This document shows, one piece after another, positions 11,531 through 32,960 of a DNA stretch of 64,000 bases. The notes beneath the pieces were generated by a model. It ran no database searches, was not told the origin of the DNA, and saw nothing but the letters and a program-made list of their open reading frames with translations. The position numbers and the translations under genes were made by a program. Numbering within the stretch: the first letter of the stretch is position 1; the number at the start of each line of letters is the position of its first letter. This DNA is from Pseudorasbora parva (Eukaryota > Chordata > Actinopteri > Cypriniformes > Gobionidae), in assembly GCF_024679245.1 (NCBI RefSeq), contig NC_090184.1, positions 18,979,644 to 19,043,643 on the forward strand, given 5' to 3'.

Positions 11531-12025
11531 AATGTGATCTACAAATCCATAAATATGACGATTTTAGGCCTTTTATTAATGTTTATTTCTCGGTTTGTAT
11601 GTTAGACAGAGCTTGTCAAATTAAGTAAATCCAGAGATATTAAATACAATAGCCTGACCCGAGATCAGTTAAGAACCATGTTCAAGGGTTCACCAGATCA
11701 ATGCCATTTAGCAGCGAACCATCTGAATTTTTTTATGTTTCTTTTTGACTTAGTGAGATGAAAAGGTCTGAACCACAGATTGGAAACAGAAGTTTACTAA
11801 TGTTTCAGAGCTTCAAGAACATAAAGGAGCAGAACATAAAGGAGCAGTAAGAAATTTTAGGGGAAACGGCTGAGATATAGATTGCAATACAATTTATCAA
11901 ATCATGAATTGACCAAGTTAATTTATAGTATTGATTGTTCTGCTAATGTGCTCTCAAACCTAAATATGTGTAAGGAATGTTAAATGAAAATGTTGAAAAC
12001 CATATGAAAGATCTTCTGCTTTGTA
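11531..12025. other. Gene-free stretch between two elements
   Basis: No gene. One local duplication of AACATAAAGGAGCAG near 11819-11848. Confidence 0.5.
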
Positions 12026-13439
12026 CAAACCCGATTCCAAAAAGGTTGGGACATTGTACAAATTGTGAATAAAAAGCAATGCAATAATTTACAAATCTCA
12101 TAAACTTATATTTTATTTACAATAGAATATAGATAACATCAAATGTTGAAAGTGAGACATTTTGAAATGTCATGCTAAATATTGGCTCATTTTGGATTTC
12201 ATGAGAGCTACACATTCCAAAAAAATTAGGACAGGAATTAGAGGCCGTAAAAGTTAAATGTACATATAAGGAACAGCTGGAGGATCAATTTGCAACTTAT
12301 TAGGTCAATTGGCAACATGATTTTATATAAAAAGAGCCTCTCAGAGTGGCAGTGTCTTTCAGAAGTTAAGATGGCGGAGGATCACCAATTCCCCCAATGC
12401 TGTGGCAAAAAACATAGTGGAGAAATATCAGAAAGGAGGTTCTCAGAGAAAAATTACAACGAGTTTGAAGTTATCATCATCTACAGTGCATTATATGATC
12501 CAAAAATTCAGAGAATCTGGAGCAATCTCTGTGCGTATGGGTCAAGGCCAGAAAACCATACTGGATGCCTGTGATCTTCTGGCCCTTAGACGGCACTGCA
12601 TCACATACAGGAATGCTACTGTAATGGAAATCACAACATGGCTCAGGAATACTTCTAGAACACATCGTCGGTGAACGCAATCCACCGTGTCATTTGCCGT
12701 TGCCAGCTAAAAATCTATAGTTCAAAAAAGAAGCCATATCTATGATACAGAAGTGCAGGCCTTTTCTCTGGGCCAAGGCTAAAATGGACTGTGGCAAAGT
12801 GGAAAACTGTGGTCAGACAAATCAAAATTTGAATTTCTTTTTGGGAAACTGGGATGACATGTCATCCGGACTAAAGAGAACAAGGACAACCCAAGTTGCC
12901 CTCAGTTCAGAAGCCTGCATCTCTGATGGTATGGGGTTGCATGAGTGCGCGTGGCATGGGCAGCTTACACATCTGGAAAGGCACCATCAACCCTGAAAGG
13001 AATATCCAAGTTCTAGAACAAGATATGCTCCCAACCCGATGTCATGTCTTTTAGGGAAGACCTTGCATTTTCCAACAAAGAAGTTAAGACAGTTGAGCAT
13101 CTAGATTAGACAAGAATGGGAAAACATTCCTTTTCCTAAACTTGAGCAACTTGTCTCCTCAGTCCCCAGATGTTTGCAGACGGTTGTAAAAAGAAGAGGG
13201 GATACCACACAGTGGTAAACATGGCCTTGTCCCAACTTTTGACATGTGTTGTGCCATGAAATTTTAAATTAACTTATTTTTCCCTTAAAATTAATTTTAC
13301 ATTTTCTCAGTTTAAACATTTGACATGTCATCTATGTTGTATTCTGAATAAAATATTGAAATTCGAAACTTCCACATCATCACAATGTGTTTTTATTCAC
13401 AATTTGTACAGTGTCCCAACTTTTTTGGAATAGGGTTTG
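12026..13439 (+). mobile_element. Tc1/mariner element, full-length but inactive
   Basis: The ends CAAACCCGATTCCAAAAAGG (left) and, read inward, CAAACCCTATTCCAAAAAAG (right) form long inverted repeats including ACAAATTGTGAATAAAAA. A TA target duplication is at 12024-12025 and 13440-13441. Inside, fragments of a Tc1 transposase are readable in several frames: the paired helix-turn-helix region (AKNIVEKYQKGGSQ, SSSTVHYMIQKFRESG) at 12402-12670 and a middle piece (KKKPYLMIQKCRPFLWAKA) at about 12728-12782. Frameshifts and stops break the frame, so it cannot make transposase. Confidence 0.9.
12402..12996 (+). pseudogene. Degenerate Tc1 transposase
   Basis: The N-terminal DNA-binding half is readable, followed by separated fragments of the catalytic half. 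No intact DDE triad can be traced. It belongs to the element at 12026-13439 and shares its 5' end with the fragment in ggt1 intron 10. Confidence 0.8.
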
Positions 13440-13852
13440 TATGTCCTTGACATATTTTGTCTCGCTGAAAACCTTTTAGCTGATAATGTGGCCTAGACAC
13501 TTGCTTAAGCTTTTCTTATTCAGCTGCTGTAAAGTCTTTCATTATCTGTCCAAAGTGACATGACAGATGGTATAGACCTTAGCAACAGACCTTACTGATG
13601 TCCCGTCTGATTTCCAGACTTGCAGCCTTTTTTCAAAATATCTGCTAAATCTCTATCCATCTTTTATTTCCAATGTGAAGGCAAAAAAAATTAGTTTCCT
13701 ACTGGGTTTGGTTTCAAAAATTTGTCAGTAAGCTTTTGCATATTTTATTGCTGGCTGTAGTAGCATGAACACAATATGCCATATTTATTGGAAAGGCAAT
13801 TTCTACATATGCAAGTTAATTGATGTTATAATTGAAATCTATATATGAAGGT

Positions 13853-15149
13853 GGGTGGCTGTAGAGAAGTGCACGGCGATAAAGATACTCAACAGATCTT
13901 TATTCTAATAAACAGCTCAAAATAAACAAAAGAATAACTAGGAGATCGCACAACCATGCACACACTGACGTTAAACAATCCAAAAAAAGGAACCGACTGA
14001 AACATGAGGACAAACAAAGGAGCTGATGAGTTAATTGATGAGGGACAGTAAATAAGTAAATAAGATGAAAAAATTCAACACATCTGGAAACTGTGTCAAA
14101 GGAAAACAAGCAAACAGAAAGGAAACACAAAAACACAAAGACAGAAAATAATCTGACAGTACCCTCCCTTCAGGAAGGTGTGGCCTCACCCCAAAACAAA
14201 AATGAAAAAGAGTCCAGATGGGAAGAGGGGTGGTTGGCCTGTAGGCTGAAGAAAGGAATGACCAGGGTGACGCTGGAAGGATGGGAAGCCTCCAGGGTGT
14301 CGCTAGGGGTGCAAAAGAGGAGTTAGAGGAGTTGGAGACTCAAGAAGCTGCCAGGGTGGTGCCAGTAGCTCAGGGAGCCAGGGAGGTACTGGCAGTGCAG
14401 AGAGCCATGGAGGTGCAGGCAGTTCAGGAAGTTGTGAAGGTGCTGGCAGTTCAGGGAGCCAGGTAGGATCCTTGGGACGATGAACCGGAGGTTGATCCAG
14501 GGAGGATCCTATGGGGCTCATCGGCTGGAGCAGACTCTGGACTGTGCTCAGGGGCTGGAGCAGGATCTGGCGTTGCTTTCTCAGGAGAGGGCTCTGGCGT
14601 AGCGTCCTCTAGAGCAGGCTTTGGAATTACGCTCACTGGAAAGGACACAGGATTTTCTCTTACTGGAACAGACTCTGGAATTTTTCTCACGGGAACAGAC
14701 TCTGGAATTTCCCTCTCTGGAACGGACTTGGGGATTTCACTCTCTGAAGCGGAGACTTGGATTTCACTCTCTGGAATTGTCTTAGAAGCAGACTCTGGGT
14801 GAGAGGACTGAGGAATGGAGAACTTTCTTAGAGCCGCTCTGACAGAAATGCTGGAGGGGTCCGCTGACTTTGCCATCAGGTCCACACTGTTGGACACAGT
14901 CTTTCTGTCCCGGCAAAAGGCTAAAGAATAGGCATCCTGATGGTCGGGATGGGACTGGATTACAGTAGGTAATGTCCTCATTAATTAATAGCACACTGTC
15001 CTCTCTCAGTACCTGTTGCTCAGACCATACCATTTTACTTGGTCATGGATTCTGTCACGGTAGGTAGCTGTAGAGAAGTGCACGACGATAAAGATACTCA
15101 AGCAGACCTTTATTCTAATAATTAACTCAAAATAAACAGGAGAATAACA
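13853..15149 (-). mobile_element. Retroelement-like remnant flanked by direct repeats
   Basis: About 85-90 bp (CTGTAGAGAAGTGCACG.CG, GATAAAGATACTCAA, TTTATTCTAATA) is repeated in the same orientation at 13853-13939 and 15060-15149. On the minus strand each copy carries AATAAAG and ends near CCGTGACA, as an LTR might. Between them on the minus strand (14981-14451) is a proline/serine/glutamate-rich open frame with tandem E-IPESVP-type repeats, and beyond it a second run rich in LPAPPWLPEL. No protease, reverse transcriptase or integrase is present, so this is at most a deleted, non-coding remnant. Confidence 0.45.
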
Positions 15150-15224
15150 AGCGAACAGAATGTGAAGGAGGAAAAAAGAAAGTCCTGCACATCTTGTTCA
15201 GATTCATTAAAAAAAAATCAAAAC

Positions 15225-15480
15225 CTGACAGTCTGTGCTAGAAATCTTTTAATGGGCCATGTTTGGATCTTCCAACATGAAAGTGATCCAAAAACAATTT
15301 CAAAACATCAAAAGCAAAACCAAAATGTGTCACTGAGCACAAAACCAAGCCTCTGCAATGGTCATCCGAGTCCCTGACCTAACCCTATAGAAAATTAATT
15401 TTGTGAACTGAAGAGAATAAGCACCAAAATGGAGCTGGGAATCTGAAGGATCTGGAGAGATTATGTATGGAGGAATGGTC
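15225..15480 (+). pseudogene. Tc1 transposase 3' fragment
   Basis: HVWIFQHESDPKTISKHQK matches the block around the second catalytic aspartate of fish Tc1 transposases (FQHDNDPKHTSK type). The rest is frameshifted, and 5' and 3' ends are missing. Confidence 0.7.
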
Positions 15481-15499
15481 TCTGATCTCATCAGGCAGT

Positions 15500-15965
15500 C
15501 GGATCTCACGAAAATGCATATAAATACTACGAGTGTCCAATGTCGTGGAATGTGTTATCAGGGATAAATGGGTCAGAGTTTGACAAGGGAAAAATTGTGA
15601 TGGCTAGATGACTGGGTCAGAGCATCTGTAAAAAAAGTATCTCTTGTGGGGTGTTCCTGGTCAGTATCTATCAAAAGTGGTCCAAGGAAGGCCTGTGTGG
15701 ACTGATCAAACAGACAAAGCTACTGTTGCTCAAATTGATCAAAGTTAACGCTGGTTCTGATAGAAAGGTTTCAGTGGGATAAAATCTATGGGATGTGCTG
15801 AACAAACAAGTCTGATCAATGGAGGCCCCAACTCACAACTTACAGGACTTAAAGGATCTGCTGCTTACATCTTGGCACCAGATGCCACAGCACACCTTAA
15901 GGGGTCAATCCTTTGAAGGGTCAGGGCTGTTGTGGCAGCAAAAGGGGGACCAACACAATATTAGG
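15500..15965 (+). mobile_element. Internally deleted Tc1-like element
   Basis: The first half reads like a Tc1 helix-turn-helix region (LGQSICKKSISCGVFLVSIY) and then VNAGSDRKVS. It jumps to a sequence matching the 3' end of the minus-strand relic at 35690-36591 (AGCAAAAGGGGGACCAACAC). It looks like a deletion derivative of that same family. Confidence 0.6.
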
Positions 15966-17687
15966 ACATGATCGTTGTATAGGCCTATATATATATATAT
16001 ATGTGGTTCAAATTCTAACATTCTCAAATTAAAATCAGTTATTTGCCTCAACAAGTTGTTTCACAAATGAGTGGTGCTGTTGTCTTAAGGAGGTGTAAAT
16101 AAATTAAATTCATATTCATACTACTTCATATGTGACCATAGCTCTGATATGCTGTCATGTTTGTGAAATTCAGTGTTATGATTCCATATTATGTGCAATC
16201 TCAGTAGTTTTTGTGATTGTTCATGTCCAAAACATCTGGCTGTCCAAGTTACTGCTCTCTTAAATAACTAAAACAATACTGTACATACATGACAATCAAA
16301 GACAGATGATAAGCGTTTTTAAAGGGCGTTAAGGGCAGGTATAATTTATTCATTCAATTTATGCAGTGCTACGATAAATAAGGGTTGAAATTTAGTAATT
16401 AGAAGTTTGTTTAAATTGTTTCAAACTGATTTGGATAGACAGATGAACAGACAGACAGACAAAGTTCAAGACAAATTTTAATTCTACACAACATGACCAA
16501 ACAGAGAATGAACCTGAGGGTAGAACACAGAGGATAGCAAACACAAACGAGACTAATTAATTACACACAGCTGAAAACCAATGACACAAATGAGGAGCGG
16601 GAAACGTGAACAAAGGAACCACGTGACAAACGAAAACAAAAAAGTCAATGTGGGCTATAACAGAACGTAACTGTTACAAAATGATAGTGAGACATCAGCA
16701 TTAATGCTATTAATCATGTAATGTGTCATGTTTGTAAAACTTATTTCCATATCAATTCCGTGAATTCCTTTTATGTGAGTAGTTTACTTCCTCTCTCTCC
16801 CTGAAACTGTTGACACAAATACTCATGCACAGACACGCTTTATCTATTTTCTCAATTAACTGACGTTTTAACAGCGTGAAGGGACTGCTGAGTGAAGCGT
16901 ATTAATAAATCTTGAAGGGTGCAACACATAATGGGAGGAGCTGAAGACAAACTGACAAATTACACAGTCATGCTGACACGCACTTTAGTGAATTGAGGAC
17001 TTTGAGACAAAATGTCTCTTGAAAGGGGTCTAATGATGCTTTAAGTGTCTTGTCCTATGCTGAAAAGTGCTGACCGGCTGTTTTTATGGTGTCATATTAT
17101 GTAACCACGCTCTCTGACACCAGTTACAAGGTCATAGAATTTTCTGGTATAAAGGCCTGGAATGATCTCAATGGAGCAATTCCTCCTGAATAAAGTTACT
17201 GGAAGCTTTACAAACATTTTCAAAGTCAAGAATCCCCCATCTGAAGTCACTCATTAAGCTGTGAGTCAACACCAACATGTTTCTTTGGAATCTTACGCAA
17301 TAGGAAATGCTGACTCGCAATAATCATGTCCAAAAGTCTGGGACCACCAGTGAAAATGTTTATATGCATTCTTTTCTAATTCAATAGACTAATTTCCTTA
17401 CAAATCCACACATGATATTGTCAGCATAACAAAAGGTTTAAATACTTTTTAAAACACATGAATAGCTACATTAACAACAATTTCTAAGAATGTGGCATGA
17501 GACGTTTTGCTGTAATGATGGGGATGCTGAAGCTGTCACGGACAGTTGAAAACCCAGTGGTGCATGTTATCTGTCGTGATTTCTGGATGTCTTGGTTTTC
17601 AGTGAAAGAAAGAACATTTGAACACATTTGAACTTTTTGACAGAGGGATTTACATGGCCAATGTTACATATTTGTTTGATTAGCGCC
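15966..17687. other. Intergenic, no gene recognised
   Basis: It contains a short (TA)n near 15988-16002 and a stretch at 16440-16690 whose composition (CACGTGACAAACGAAAAC, TTAATTACACACAGCTG) resembles fish retroelement untranslated sequence. There is no coding. Confidence 0.4.
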
Positions 17688-18082
17688 CACTGTAAAAAAA
17701 AATATTGTTGGTTTACTTTTAAAAAAGTAAGTAACCCGGTTGCCTTCACATTTTGAGTTTATTGAAATTAAAATTGAGGTTTTTTTTAGGAAATTGGTTT
17801 AATAAATAGAAAATCTAAATATTATTGTATCTGAACCACATGAAAAAATGGGATAAATCACACACAAAATGTGAAAAATAGCTCAATTTGCCATGTTCAC
17901 TGCGTCATCATAAATACATAAACACACATAATTACCTGAAATGCTTACAACATCTTTTAATAATATTTGAATAAAGGGCATTGATTCTCAAAAATATTCA
18001 TTGTATTAAATAAAAAATAATAATTTCAATGAACTCAAAATTTTAAGGCAACCCGGTAACTTATTTTTTTATTTTTACAGTG
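17688..18082. mobile_element. MITE with CACTGTAAAAA termini
   Basis: It begins CACTGTAAAAAAAAATATTG and ends ATTTTTACAGTG. Subterminal AAGTAA.TAACCCGGTTGCC pairs with GGCAACCCGGTAACTTA near the other end. It is about 395 bp and non-coding. Confidence 0.7.
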
Positions 18083-18508
18083 AGAGATACTGCCAACTCT
18101 TCAGTAATTGTTATTTATTGTAGCAACATTTTATTAATTTTTTTCAGTCTGGTTTCAGACATTTGGACCTCACTGTGTTTATTTTTCCATACACGTCTAA
18201 GATTATGGGTGGGGTGAATGCATTGCATCACGACCCTGTCGTAGTTGTACCTCTGAAGCTCCTGAGCTTTTAAAAACAGGGTGACGTTTAATGTGAGTAA
18301 TGCGTGTCTCAACCTTCAGGAACTTTTGAAAAATAATCCTGTCTTAGCCAATCACCATGTAAGGTTGATTTATAACCTCTGGAGTTAAAATTTAATTAGC
18401 ACAGATTATATCTGTCCCCAGTCCTATTCACTCTTGTCTACAAGAAAAAGGATTCAGTTTTATGGATTATTAATGATTATGGTTCACCAGACAAAATCAT
18501 CTGTGAGG

Positions 18509-18839
<331 letters not shown>

Positions 18840-19643
18840 TTGCTTCATCTTTCCGTCGGTCTGTATGCATCTGCATGTCTGTCTATATCTCATTGAACTG
18901 TGAATAGTTTTTCAGATGTTGTCCGTAATTACTTTCACAAGATCTCTTTTGACAGTTTCAACATGAATATAGTATAGTGGACTAAAATCTGGAAAGAAAA
19001 CTCAGGGATTGTATATTGTGTGACTGTTGTATGATTTGGATTTACACATGGATGTAATCCCTGACCTCGACACATTTTGGGCTCAGTATCCAAAAACAAT
19101 TGATGGAGTGCTATGACATTGTAGAATGAATGCTGAGCCTTATTATTAATCTAACAGAACAGCTGTAAACAGTGATGATGATGATGATGATGTGTAACTG
19201 TAAAGGGTTTGTTCAACAGGTCCTTTGAGATGGGTGACATTTCATTGTTATCCGTTTCTTCTAAAAAATTACCAAAGTTTTACACCCGTGCTTCCATTCA
19301 TGATGAGCACATGTGGAAAAGGTGATGCAACTTGTATGCTTTTTTTTTTTCATTATGGGGTTAATTATGATCACAAAAATTTGCATGCCTGTATACTTCT
19401 GCATAGATTTGCAGCTCATTGTTTCTGTGAGTACAGTTCATTGGTCTGATTCAGTTCACTGATCATCTGGGAATGATAAAGTACATTACATTGAAGTGGT
19501 GGTGATAAGCACAAAATAAAAATAAATACAAATGGCGTTATATTTGTATTGTGCGTAATGAGTGATAAATCTCATAAATGTCACAATTTACAGACTCAAA
19601 TGTGTTTATCTGAGATGTTCACATTCTGTATCCATTCAGGAAT
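18840..19643 (+). other. Upstream region of ggt1 start codon
   Basis: No recognised promoter. A (GAT)n run lies at about 19174-19191. A candidate acceptor (TGTATCCATTCAG, ending 19639) just before the start codon implies that the transcription start and a 5' non-coding exon lie further upstream. Confidence 0.4.
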
Positions 19644-28377
<8,734 letters not shown>

Positions 28378-28856
28378 ACGCTACTACCTCTCGCCCTTCT
28401 CACATTTTTTGGACCTTCAGTCATTGGTGGCTCAATCAAGAACCAGGAAAAACTAATATTCACATCCAATAACAATACACCTCTCAGTCCCACAATTACA
28501 CCACAATGGACTACAATGCACAAGGTTGCACAAAGACTCCCTGTATTTATTAACTTTTTCTTTTTGATAGGAAAATGTTTTATTGGTATCAGTAGTGCCT
28601 AACTTTTGTATTGAACAGTCTATGGTTTTACCAAGATTATTTATTCCTTTTGTGTGTAGAGAAGAGTATTGATTATCAGTATGTGGGGGTCCTTTGACAC
28701 CTGATTCCATTGTACAGGTTTTTTTTGTTGTGTAATGGAGGTCCAATGGAGGTCCTTGGGTTAATGGACATGGGTTAATGTTGAGAGTGCTCAAAATGAG
28801 GATGTGCGACTCTTGTTCAAGTCAGGGAAAAAAGTATGAAATTAACATGGTAATAA
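28378..28856 (+). other. Probable ggt1 3' untranslated region
   Basis: It runs from the TGA stop (28375-28377) to the first AATAAA at 28851-28856. The true cleavage site is not visible; another AATAAA lies near 29683. Confidence 0.5.
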
Positions 28857-30524
28857 AATATTACAGGTATTTATTGTACATCATGAGATTATTCCCAGCT
28901 AACAGGGAATGTTCTTATAACTTTGGCTAATGTCCCTGCAAGGTTCTCCAGTAATGTTAATATAATGTTTGTTCAGTTACCCATTGCCCGTGTGAGGAAA
29001 CTCTATTACTATCTGTAATGCTGAATGTTTCATTAAAGCAGCAACCACATATTAATTTTTAAATAGTGAACTGGAATTATATTCTTATGGTGAAGAGAAG
29101 CTGTTATTGACATCAGAGCCATTCAGAAGTAAATCTTGGGAGAACGGCATGCATGGCAGCATCAGATTACCTCACTGGACATGTACCCTCTGTATACAGC
29201 CATCCTCTCCCGAGATGACTTGTATAATGTAAAATGCTGGACGACAATAACAACATTTTTTTCTGTTATGAGTAAATGACTTGTGTACGTGAAACAGACC
29301 TGAGCATTAAGGCAGAAAACACATTATGTTCACTTCAGGTTTTTCAGGTATAATTGTGTAACTGTAATTTAAAAACATTTTAATCAGGCCATAAAAAGGT
29401 CTTAAGAATACCTAGGTCCATAACAACATCTAATATTAAACGTGTATAGAGAGATTCATTAGAATCACCATCCGAAGTGATTATCTAATGTTAGACAGAT
29501 TTTATGTTGAATTACATTAAGAGCTATCACTAGACTGTTGAATGTTGTCATCTTTTTCACCAAATCATAAAGCTGCAATAGCCTATCATGCTGTATAATG
29601 TATATCATTCAAGCTTTTTCATGAAGCTATGTTAATGTTTACCATGAAATGACACTGTGGTGGAAATGTGCATTCTGACAAATAAAATACATTTGTGTAT
29701 ATATTTTTTAAACACCCACTGTCCTCTGGCTGTTGCTATGCCATTCATTAAACGGTTTTGGACCGATAGATGTTTGCCGGCGCATTCATAAGTGCTTGTA
29801 TAAATATTTTAACAGCTAATTACTAAATAATGCAAGCTGTATTTTAATAAAACAGTTCCATTTGAACCATCTCTAAAAATTAAAGGCATGCACATCCCCA
29901 GTCAGCAGCCACACACAGGAATATAAAGTATTTTTTTTATAAAGGTAAAGGAGTGAACTTCAAGTATAATACTAATTAAGTAAACAATATTTAACCTGTT
30001 ATGCTAATGACAATCTGGTGTCTAAAGGCCTTTAATAATTTCTGCACCACCAAACAGAAATGCAATTTAGCCGACCTCGTCGAGAATAAGGAAGGCTACT
30101 TTAAAAGTATTCTTTTTGCATAGTACTAGGAAAGCAAATATTTGGACATGGGGACTGTTTTCATAGTTTTACTCGTTACTTATATCACTGGTCAGTTAAA
30201 TAGCCCACGCTCAGTCTATTGATTGAAAGTTATATCGTGCTGCTGGTTCAGATTTCTTAGCAATCAAGATTTGTCATGACTACTTTAGCCCCTCCTGGTA
30301 AGATTCCTCAATATTTTTGTGTATTCAAGTGTATCCAACCGCGTCCCGCACATCCCACACAGCAGTTCGACGAACCACGCCCACACTAGCCTACAAGTTA
30401 CATAAAACAGCCAACTACTGAATATATAATTTAAATTTAATAATAGCATATATAACTATTATATTTTATGTTTTGTATGGTGTTACAAAAATATATTTCA
30501 CATAAACTATATTTCATGGATTCC
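28857..30524. other. Intergenic, nothing recognised
   Basis: AT-rich sequence with no gene, no terminal repeats and no tandem array seen. Confidence 0.45.
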
Positions 30525-30700
30525 ACAAAAGTACTAAGCAGCACAACTGTTTCAAAATTAATAATAATAATAAATGTTTCTTGCACAGAAAATCAGCATA
30601 TTGTGATTTCTGAAGGATCATGTGACACTGAAGACTTGAGCAATGATGCTGAGAATTCAGCATTGCCATCAGAGGAATAAATTATGAATTTAAATGTTTT
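30525..30700 (-). repeat. Interspersed repeat family D, copy 1
   Basis: It shares TTTCTTG, AATCAGCATATT, TGAAGGATCATG, AGCATTGCCATC and AATAAATTA with 47600-47800 (same orientation). It shares the reverse-complement core (ATTACTCCAGTCTTCAG) with 36865-37110 and more weakly with 45487-45630. A widespread teleost repeat. Confidence 0.65.
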
Positions 30701-30897
30701 CTCCTGTTAAAAAATGCCTTAAAATAGCTTGACTGTAACTCTACACCCTTGCTTCATTTAGTATGCATGTAGCCATTAAAATGCAAATGAGTCCTGCCTC
30801 CACTCACTCTTACAGGCTCCTCTACAATTCGATGTATCGAATGGTAGTGTTTTATGTATCGCTCTCTCCAACCTCTAACACATAACGCGAATTATTA

Positions 30898-31163
30898 CAC
30901 TCTAAAAAATGCTGGGTTAAAAACAACCCAAGTTGGGTTGAAAATGCACCGACCCAACAATTGGGTTGTTTTAACCCAATGGTTGAGTTGTTCTTACCCA
31001 GCAATTGGGTTGTCTTAAGCAACATTTAACCCAACCACTGGGTTAAAACAATTCAAACACTGGGTTAAAACAACTCAACCATTGGATTAAAACAACTCAT
31101 TTGTTGGGTCGGTGCATTTTCAACCCAACTTGGGTTGTTTTTAACCCAGCATTTTTTAGAGTG
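30898..31163. mobile_element. 266-bp near-perfect palindromic MITE with TA duplication
   Basis: The left half CACTCTAAAAAATGCTGGGT... is mirrored at the right end ...TTAACCCAGCATTTTTTAGA with few mismatches along the whole length. Many ACCCAA/TTGGGT repeats are internal. TA lies on both sides (30896-30897 and 31164-31165), pointing to Tc1/mariner-type mobilisation. Confidence 0.85.
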
Positions 31164-31165
31164 TA

Positions 31166-32960
31166 TGATTAACCCTTTAGCTTTACGACATTACAAAAAC
31201 CATGTTCCTGTTCACCATCTTTCGTCTGCCTTCAGTGTCAGTCAGTATCATTAGAAACGCTTTGAACATCATAGAACATCAGTGGCGAAAAGCATATAGT
31301 TCATCATAACATTATATTCATAATCCACCCGCTACATCGCTAAACGTACACAATTTATTTTATAACAACAGAGATAACCTGGTTCTCTTGAGACTCACCT
31401 GCTTCACAGCATATAATGATATGCTCTCAATGCAAAATGCTGAACAATTAGTTATTCAAGGCTAGAGTATTGTAATGCTCGAGTTAGAGTTCAGCTAGAG
31501 TAGAGTTCAGCTCTACAGCTATAGAGTTCTTACTAGAACCTGGAAGTAATATCCATTGGATCCCTATTAAACATTGCATAGCCTTCATTTTGCATAGCCC
31601 ACATCAAATGGTTTAGCTCCTCAGTACGTGATCGAGCAATTAACGCATTATAGTCCCTCACGTCTATTTCAATCTTAGAACTCTGGCCAGTTGATATGTT
31701 GATAAACAGTTGATCTAATGTTGAATTACATTAAGAGCTATCACCAGGCTTTTGAATGTTATGCATCATAAGAATGGCATCTACGCTAATATTAGTCTAT
31801 CTGTTTATCCTAAGGTTTACAGTAGTTTGCAGGATCCAGGCCATATCCAGATCAGATGGCAGACCTGCAACACGACCAAAATGCAGCCCATGTCAGCAGA
31901 GCCCATGTCAACTAGACTCTCCTGTGAAGGCCTCATCCACTTCACTTTCCTTCGGTACAGATGAAACCATTATCTTAGTTATCGAAAACAACTAAAAATG
32001 CTGTATAATGCAAATTTTGTAAAGAAAAACAAGCACAAGCGCACTTGCCTATTGACTAAACACGTAATGCTTACGGGCATGGCGTTACCGTTCTCACAGA
32101 TTTTTTTAAACAAGAATGAAAACGGTATCATTTCAAAACTATTTCTAAACCTGTTAGGGTTTGCAGTCGCTGGTGTCGTGTAAGTGACACCAAAGAAAAT
32201 AACAGATTGGACAAAAACTTTTTTCTCGAGCTAATGTACAGCTAAAACAATCTTCCATTGAGTCCTATTATCACTGTAAAGGTAAAACAATATATTGTGA
32301 TAAGTATTATGAAGGTGACTTGACTAAAGCCTGCCGCCCTCATGAAGTGTTGGTTACAGGGTTAAGATTTTTTAGAAACTCCAGTTGCAGCGTTGCGTGT
32401 AGATGGTAAAACCGGAAATTTCAGCTTGTGAAGTCGAAGTGTGCTGCGTGCGTCATTCTCTCCGTTGTTTGACGTCAGATTGTGAGTCTTATCTCTTTTG
32501 TTTGAGTCGAGTCTATGCAATGGCGATGTAGCTTTTAATAACTCTTCTAACAGCGCTTATCACATAGATACATGTGCAGTTATCTCATTGTATTGCAGAA
32601 CAGAGGCGCCAGAATGCAATAATACAAAATAGTAAGGCAAGTGTGTGAAGCTACAGTCCACCTGGCCGTGTTACCTGTCTCTGACTCCAAAGTAAAGGAA
32701 CTTGTAGAAGGGATTCACCGAGCCCAATGGCATCCCTCAGTGCGCTGGTCGTGGATGGGACCCATGTGGAAATCAGGCAGCCAATCATAGTGTGGTTTTG
32801 CATTTATATGTGAACAGTTTTTCTTTCTTTTTTTAAACGCTTGAGGAGGAAAATCTCTGGTTATAAAAATATGTGCGTGAAGACTAGGTAGTTTCACTGG
32901 AGTTTAAAGGAGAAAATAATCAGCTATAGTGTTGACTTGTGAATTTGCACAGGTTTGTCT
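31166..32960. other. Intergenic, no gene recognised
   Basis: Local tandem wording near 31480-31530 (AGAGTTCAGCT) and a full TGACGTCA site at 32470-32477 were noticed. No exon is present. Confidence 0.4.

Noticed and set aside
12402..12674. Functional Tc1 transposase
   Set aside because: The helix-turn-helix part is readable, but downstream frameshifts and stops remove the catalytic core.
14451..14981. 176-codon gene on the minus strand
   Set aside because: Composition is tandem repeat derived (EIPESVP-like), it lies between direct repeats, and has no domain or splice context.
32470..32477. CRE site TGACGTCA as a promoter marker
   Set aside because: A perfect 8-mer, but no start, exon or CpG-rich context lies nearby; chance occurrence is plausible.
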